64,000 nucleotides of DNA, taken from contig NZ_JANYGQ010000026.1 of assembly GCF_025359345.1 (NCBI RefSeq), positions 310,001 through 374,000 on the forward strand. The letters are read 5' to 3'. A model generated the notes under the pieces. That model was not told where the DNA came from, ran no database searches, and worked only from the letters and a program-made list of their open reading frames with translations. The stretch's first letter is position 1. The number at the start of each line of letters is the position of its first letter. Below are positions 59,889 to 64,000 of the stretch, in pieces. Origin of the DNA: Mucilaginibacter sp. GTDB lineage: Bacteria > Bacteroidota > Bacteroidia > Sphingobacteriales > Sphingobacteriaceae. A program made the position numbers and the translations under genes.

Positions 59889-61289
59889 ATGGGCAATTTA
59901 AAAACAAAAGATTTAACAAAAATAGGCTTTGCCAATAACCAGCTGATAAGCCTGGCGCTTGGCATAGCCTCGAAACATTTTAAACACCATACCAATAGCC
60001 AAATTATAGATGTTTTTACAGAGATTAAAAACAACCCCCAACTATACCTTGATGATGAGGTAACAGGCAAAATAGCGGCCAAAGTAATTGGTAAAACGGA
60101 TGCGCCGGCGTTTAAAACGTTTGATTTAAGAACGCAGCCCACGCCTTACAAAATTTATGGCGGCAAGGACATTGAAACTGTTGCTAAAAAGCAGATGGAT
60201 TTGGCCATGCTACTACCGGTTAGCGTTCAGGGTGCTTTAATGCCGGACGCGCACATGGGGTTCGGTTTGCCTATTGGCGGGGTGCTGGCTACTGATAATG
60301 TGGTAATTCCCTATGCCGTTGGTATGGACATTGGCTGCCGCATGGCACTAACGATTATCGATGAGACCGATGCATTTATTAAACGCTACGATTACCAGCT
60401 AAGGCAAGCTTTAAAAAACCATACCCATTTCGGTATGGAGGGCGGGCTTGATACAAGGCAGGAGCACGAGATTTTGGACAGCCCCGTGTTCGGGCAAATT
60501 CCATTCCTGAAGCAGCTTCGGGGCAAGGCGGTAAGGCAGCTGGGTACCTCTGGCAGTGGCAACCATTTTGTGGAGTTTGGCGAGATTGAGCTGGCCGAAA
60601 ACAACTCGCTTGGTTTGCCGGGCAAAAAATATGCGGCATTGCTATCTCACTCCGGAAGCCGGGGTTTGGGCGCAGCCATTGCCAAATATTATACGCAGGT
60701 TGCCATGAATACCTGCAAGCTGCCCCGTCATGCCCAGCAATTGGCCTGGCTCGATTTGAATAGCGAAGCAGGGCAGGAATACTGGCTAACAATGACCTTA
60801 GCCGGCGATTACGCCAAGGCCTGCCACGAGCGCATACATGCCAACCTGTTAAAAGCTGTAGGCATAAAGCCTGTTATGGTGATAGAAAATCATCACAACT
60901 TTGCCTGGAAGGATACGCTGGCAGATGGCAGGGAAGTTATTGTACACCGCAAAGGCGCTACACCGGCGCATGCGGGCGAGCTGGGCATAATCCCGGGAAG
61001 TATTACAACGCCGGCTTATGTGGTAAAGGGTAGGGGAGCGGATAATGCACTTTTCTCCGCCTCCCACGGCGCCGGTCGGGCGATGAGCCGGCAAAAGGCA
61101 AAGGATGGTATGACCGTGTCAGCCATGAAGAAAATGCTGGCAAATGCTGATGTGGAACTTATTGGCGGCAGCGTGGAGGAAAATCCGCTGGCTTATAAGG
61201 ACATTGAAACAGTAATGCAGGCGCAAAAAGAACTGGTGGATATTCAAGGCAAGTTTACCCCCCGCATTGCGAGGATGAATAAAGATTAA
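59889..61289 (+). CDS. rtcB: RNA-splicing ligase RtcB
   Basis: The protein has 466 residues. Conserved parts: D-A-H-M-G-F-G-L-P-I-G-G, G-M-D-I-G-C-R-M (Mn ligands), S-G-N-H-F-V-E-F-G, L-S-H-S-G-S-R-G and the guanylylated His in A-S-H-G-A-G-R-A-M-S-R. It joins RNA 2',3'-cyclic phosphate or 3'-phosphate ends to 5'-OH ends. prfH begins 4 bp after its stop, so it belongs to the PrfH-linked RtcB group, thought to repair cut rRNA. Confidence 0.94.
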   Translation: MGNLKTKDLTKIGFANNQLISLALGIASKHFKHHTNSQIIDVFTEIKNNPQLYLDDEVTGKIAAKVIGKTDAPAFKTFDLRTQPTPYKIYGGKDIETVAKKQMDLAMLLPVSVQGALMPDAHMGFGLPIGGVLATDNVVIPYAVGMDIGCRMALTIIDETDAFIKRYDYQLRQALKNHTHFGMEGGLDTRQEHEILDSPVFGQIPFLKQLRGKAVRQLGTSGSGNHFVEFGEIELAENNSLGLPGKKYAALLSHSGSRGLGAAIAKYYTQVAMNTCKLPRHAQQLAWLDLNSEAGQEYWLTMTLAGDYAKACHERIHANLLKAVGIKPVMVIENHHNFAWKDTLADGREVIVHRKGATPAHAGELGIIPGSITTPAYVVKGRGADNALFSASHGAGRAMSRQKAKDGMTVSAMKKMLANADVELIGGSVEENPLAYKDIETVMQAQKELVDIQGKFTPRIARMNKD

Positions 61290-61293
61290 AACA

Positions 61294-61911
61294 ATGAAAA
61301 AAGTAATACTACAAATTACATCAGGCAAAGGCCCGGCAGAATGCTGCCGGGTTGCTGCCCTTGTGCAACAAATTATATTGAAGCAAGCCAAACAACAAAG
61401 CATTACCGCCGAAGTTCTGGAAACCATAAAAGCGAGCGAAGAAAACACGCTGCTATCGTCAACCATATTAATTGAAGGAGACGACTTCGATACTTTTATA
61501 ACCGAATGGAAAGGCTCTATACAATGGATAGGCCAAAGCCCCTTCCGCAAAAATCATAAGCGTAAAAACTGGTTTATCGGCGTCGAATGTTTCGACATTA
61601 AGGAGCTGCCCGCCTGGGATATTAAAGATGTAAAGCTCGAAACCTGCCGTGCATCCGGTCCCGGCGGCCAAAATGTAAACAAGGTTGAAACGGCTGTACG
61701 GGGCGTACATATCCCCTCGGGCATACAGGTATTTGCTATGGACAGCCGCTCGCAGCTTGAAAATAAAAAACTTTGCCTCAGCCGCCTCGAAGCAAAAGTA
61801 ATGGCCTGGCAAACCGGGCAACTAGTTGAACAACAGCAGAACAAGTGGATGCAGCATAATTCATTACAGCGTGGCAACCCGGTAAAAACGTTTAAGGGAG
61901 ATTTATTTTAA
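61294..61911 (+). CDS. prfH: Peptide chain release factor homologue PrfH
   Basis: The protein has 205 residues. The GGQ loop is G-P-G-G-Q-N-V-N-K-V-E-T-A, which triggers peptide release. The stop-codon-recognition domain of RF1/RF2 is missing, as in the PrfH family. Together with RtcB it is believed to free and repair ribosomes damaged at the decoding centre. Operon gap is 4 bp. Confidence 0.92.
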   Translation: MKKVILQITSGKGPAECCRVAALVQQIILKQAKQQSITAEVLETIKASEENTLLSSTILIEGDDFDTFITEWKGSIQWIGQSPFRKNHKRKNWFIGVECFDIKELPAWDIKDVKLETCRASGPGGQNVNKVETAVRGVHIPSGIQVFAMDSRSQLENKKLCLSRLEAKVMAWQTGQLVEQQQNKWMQHNSLQRGNPVKTFKGDLF

Positions 61912-61969
61912 ATGACATCTGGTCAAATTATATATCTTTAGTTTATAAAAGAATCAACTAAACAATAAT

Positions 61970-63109
61970 ATGAAGGCAGCAATAGGGGATAACGCAATAA
62001 AAACACGGTTACTTTCACTCGATTTTTTCCGTGGTTTTACGGTTGCCGCTATGATTTTAGTAAACGATCCCGGCGACTGGGCGCATATTTATCCGCCGCT
62101 TGAACACTCAAAATGGAATGGCTGCACACCTACCGACCTGGTGTTTCCGTCGTTTTTATTCATTGTTGGGGTATCGATCGTCTATGCCATGCAAGCAAAA
62201 AAAGCCGACCCGGCAACCCACCACAAGCTGCTGCTTTCCATTCTGCGCCGTACACTGACAATTCTGGCTCTTAGTTATACATTACGGCTCATCAGTAATT
62301 TTGATTTTACCCATTTGCGTATACCGGGGGTGTTACCGCGTATAGCTGTTGTGTTTGGAATAACGGCTTTCCTCTATATTAAAACCAATGTGCGCACGCA
62401 GGTATGGGTTGCTGCCGTTTGCCTGGTCGGCTATTATTTATTAATGACCTTAGTGCCGGTACCGGGCTTTGGCCCCGCCAATTTGGAACCAACCACCAAC
62501 CTTGGCGCCTGGCTCGACAGGTTGGTTTTTACACCTAACCATCTTTGGGTCGATTCAAAAACGTGGGATCCTGAAGGCCTGCTGGGTACTATCCCAGCTA
62601 TTGGCACTTGTTTAATGGGTTTGTTAACCGGCACCTGGCTTAAAAAAGATAAAACAAAAACGGGCAGGCAGCTATTGCAAATGGCCGGCGCCGGGGCAGT
62701 GCTTATTGTAGCCGGCTTAATATGGAACGAGTTTTTTCCTATCAATAAAGCGTTGTGGACAAGCTCGTTTGTGCTGTATGCCGGTGGAATTGCTGTAGTG
62801 ATACTTGCATTGTGTTATTGGCTGATCGACGTAAAAAATTACCGCAGGCTAACCCCGCCGTTCCTGGCTTTTGGGCGAAACGCTATAACTGCCTATTTGC
62901 TGGCCGACTTTATCCCGGCCATATTGACGGGCATAAAGGTTACCTCTGACGGAAAAAAAACGAGTCTTTGGTCTTACATGTACAACCATTTGTTTGTGCC
63001 GCTTTTGTCCCCTGTAAATGCCTCCCTTGCCGGCGCTTTTTTAATGGTCCTTATCATATTTATTCCCATCTGGGTGCTTTACGTCAAAAAGATTACCATC
63101 CGGGTATAG
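61970..63109 (+). CDS. DUF5009/HGSNAT-like membrane acyltransferase
   Basis: The protein has 379 residues with about 10 membrane helices. The N-terminus R-L-L-S-L-D-F-F-R-G-F-T-V-A-A-M and the early segment W-N-G-C-T-P-T-D-L-V-F-P-S-F-L-F-I-V-G-V match the heparan-alpha-glucosaminide N-acetyltransferase-like family. It probably acetylates glucosamine residues at the cell envelope; a GH20 hexosaminidase lies 6 kb away. It is in the same direction as prfH but 58 bp later. Confidence 0.87.
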   Translation: MKAAIGDNAIKTRLLSLDFFRGFTVAAMILVNDPGDWAHIYPPLEHSKWNGCTPTDLVFPSFLFIVGVSIVYAMQAKKADPATHHKLLLSILRRTLTILALSYTLRLISNFDFTHLRIPGVLPRIAVVFGITAFLYIKTNVRTQVWVAAVCLVGYYLLMTLVPVPGFGPANLEPTTNLGAWLDRLVFTPNHLWVDSKTWDPEGLLGTIPAIGTCLMGLLTGTWLKKDKTKTGRQLLQMAGAGAVLIVAGLIWNEFFPINKALWTSSFVLYAGGIAVVILALCYWLIDVKNYRRLTPPFLAFGRNAITAYLLADFIPAILTGIKVTSDGKKTSLWSYMYNHLFVPLLSPVNASLAGAFLMVLIIFIPIWVLYVKKITIRV

Positions 63110-63200
63110 TTAATGTAAATGCGAAATGAGGATTAATAATAAATTCTGATTATCAGATATTTAAACTAAATAAAATGTATTGATAATGAGCGTGTTTCGT

Positions 63201-63237
63201 AGCGTTCCGGGTGTTCCATGTGAGAAAATGGAACGCT
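63201..63237. repeat. Two overlapping inverted repeats in a gene-free gap
   Basis: AGCGTTCC (63201-63208) pairs with GGAACGCT (63230-63237); inside, GTTCCAT (63213-63219) pairs with ATGGAAC (63228-63234). The pairings exclude each other. The rest of 63110-63409 shows nothing I can name. Confidence 0.5.
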
Positions 63238-63409
63238 TATAAGTTAACGTTCATTTGGCTCGAATACTAAAAACCCTTCCTGTGATATAAACAAGACTAA
63301 AGAAGAACAGGAGCGGCTTTGAAATAAATGAACTCCTATAAAAAAAACGATGTGCTAAAAGATTTTGCTGATTGTTGTTTTAGCGTTCGGGTTATTGCCC
63401 CCCTAAAGT

Positions 63410-63649
63410 TTACAAAAGATTGTATGATTCTAATTGCTCGGCAACTCGATGTAAAACCTCTTCGTCTAAAATTCCGGTGTTTTTGCAAATATGCAGGCCC
63501 CGGTGCCCGTCCGGTTCAAAACTACCGACGAACTGGCCATTGTTAAATACTTCAAACTTGCATTCATCATCTTTATGATGCATGTAGTCGCGCACCTCTA
63601 AATGATAGTTTTGATTGTTGCTGGTTACAGAGATCTCGAACTTTTCCAT
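63410..63649 (-). CDS. Small hypothetical protein
   Basis: The protein has 79 residues, acidic and His-rich (Y-M-H-H-K-D-D-E; G-H-R-G-L-H), with beta-strand-like spacing. It ends V-L-H-R-V-A-E-Q-L-E-S-Y. I do not recognise a family. No signal peptide. It diverges from the MFS gene. Confidence 0.6.
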   Translation of the reverse strand: MEKFEISVTSNNQNYHLEVRDYMHHKDDECKFEVFNNGQFVGSFEPDGHRGLHICKNTGILDEEVLHRVAEQLESYNLL

Positions 63650-63804
63650 GGCGTGTGTTGTATTTTATTAACCGTTACGCCGGCGAATTGTTATCGGTAG
63701 TTATAAACAAAAAAAATTCCAACCCCGAAAATAACTCTCTCCAAAATATTTTTTCAATAAGCATCTCTTCCATTAGCTTTACAGCCGTAAACCGCTATTA
63801 CTAC

Positions 63805-64000
63805 ATGAAGAGAATTTTACCTGTAATTGTACTGTCTCAATTTTTTTGTACTTCGCTTTGGTTCGCGGGTAATGCGGTGATGGCTGATATGGCCAAACAA
63901 TTACGCCTGCAGCCATCTTACCTGGCCTACTTAACAAGCGCGGTGCAATCAGGGTTTATTGCGGGGACATTGGTTTTTGCGATATTAAGTATTGCTGACC
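63805..64000 (+). CDS. MFS transporter, N-terminus only (cut by window edge)
   Basis: The 65 visible residues start M-K-R-I-L-P-V-I-V-L-S-Q-F-F-C-T-S-L-W-F-A-G-N-A-V-M and contain two membrane helices with the loop Q-L-R-L-Q-P-S-Y-L-A-Y-L-T-S-A-V-Q-S-G-F-I-A-G-T-L, as in major facilitator proteins. Substrate cannot be judged from this part. Confidence 0.8.
   Translation, partial: MKRILPVIVLSQFFCTSLWFAGNAVMADMAKQLRLQPSYLAYLTSAVQSGFIAGTLVFAILSIAD

Noticed and set aside
63328..63546. 72-residue plus-strand frame near the right end
   Set aside because: Most of it is antisense to the small gene at 63410-63649, which has the more protein-like sequence.
1..64000. CRISPR arrays, insertion sequences, prophage or integrase genes
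   Set aside because: No regularly spaced repeat-spacer pattern, transposase, integrase or phage protein was found; the repeats seen are hairpin elements and short-word runs.

Overview
The window reads as a chromosomal segment of a Bacteroidota member, most likely family Sphingobacteriaceae (Mucilaginibacter/Pedobacter-like). The evidence is a SusC/SusD pair, many secreted glycoside hydrolases with signal peptides ending in A-Q, lipoboxes followed directly by a short charged or small-residue stretch, few Shine-Dalgarno sites, several exact copies of the Bacteroidota -7 promoter element TAnnTTTG, and families such as DUF5686, DUF5009, RhaM-type mutarotase and GH130 that are common in this group. 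The genus is inference. I saw no tRNA, rRNA, CRISPR array, insertion sequence or phage gene.

Left end (1-11605): a probable phosphorus-scavenging island. It holds a phosphonatase-like HAD hydrolase (cut by the window edge), an XRE-cupin regulator, a PhnZ-type HD oxygenase, a SusC/SusD pair, a beta-propeller/phosphoesterase fusion and a glycerophosphodiester phosphodiesterase. Three of its promoters, and that of pstS at 29401, share direct repeats spaced exactly 11 bp whose last unit lies 9 bp before the -7 element. This is the geometry expected of a PhoB/PhoP-type activator and is the most interesting signal in the window.

11606-21500: a hairpin-rich gap, then DoxX, a UBP zinc finger next to a receiver/thioredoxin-reductase-like fusion without CxxC, a cupin gene broken by one frameshift, a convergent histidine kinase/response regulator pair, and surface proteins of unknown role.

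21600-31400: sugar metabolism on the minus strand (GH3, NagB-like deaminase, class I aldolase, PMM-like HAD, GH130), then pstS and a SMUG2-like uracil-DNA glycosylase.

31380-38105: an L-fucose locus (GH29 fucosidase, mutarotase, SDR, UxaA-like dehydratase, FAH-family hydrolase) fitting the non-phosphorylating fucose route.

38600-51400: DUF3606, DUF5686, two tandem nucleotidases, GNAT, Crp/Fnr, then a TetR-controlled RND efflux operon with three copies of one operator and a 40-residue membrane ORF at its end.

51500-64000: patatin, Fic, GH20, a two-gene radical-SAM DNA-repair pair, OmpA-like lipoprotein, methyltransferase, the RtcB-PrfH RNA-repair/ribosome-rescue operon with a possible leader peptide, a DUF5009 acetyltransferase-like protein and the start of an MFS transporter.

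Intergenic DNA is unusually rich in hairpin-forming repeats: at least three dispersed or paired families plus many local elements built of repeated short words, several just downstream of stop codons or between operon genes.
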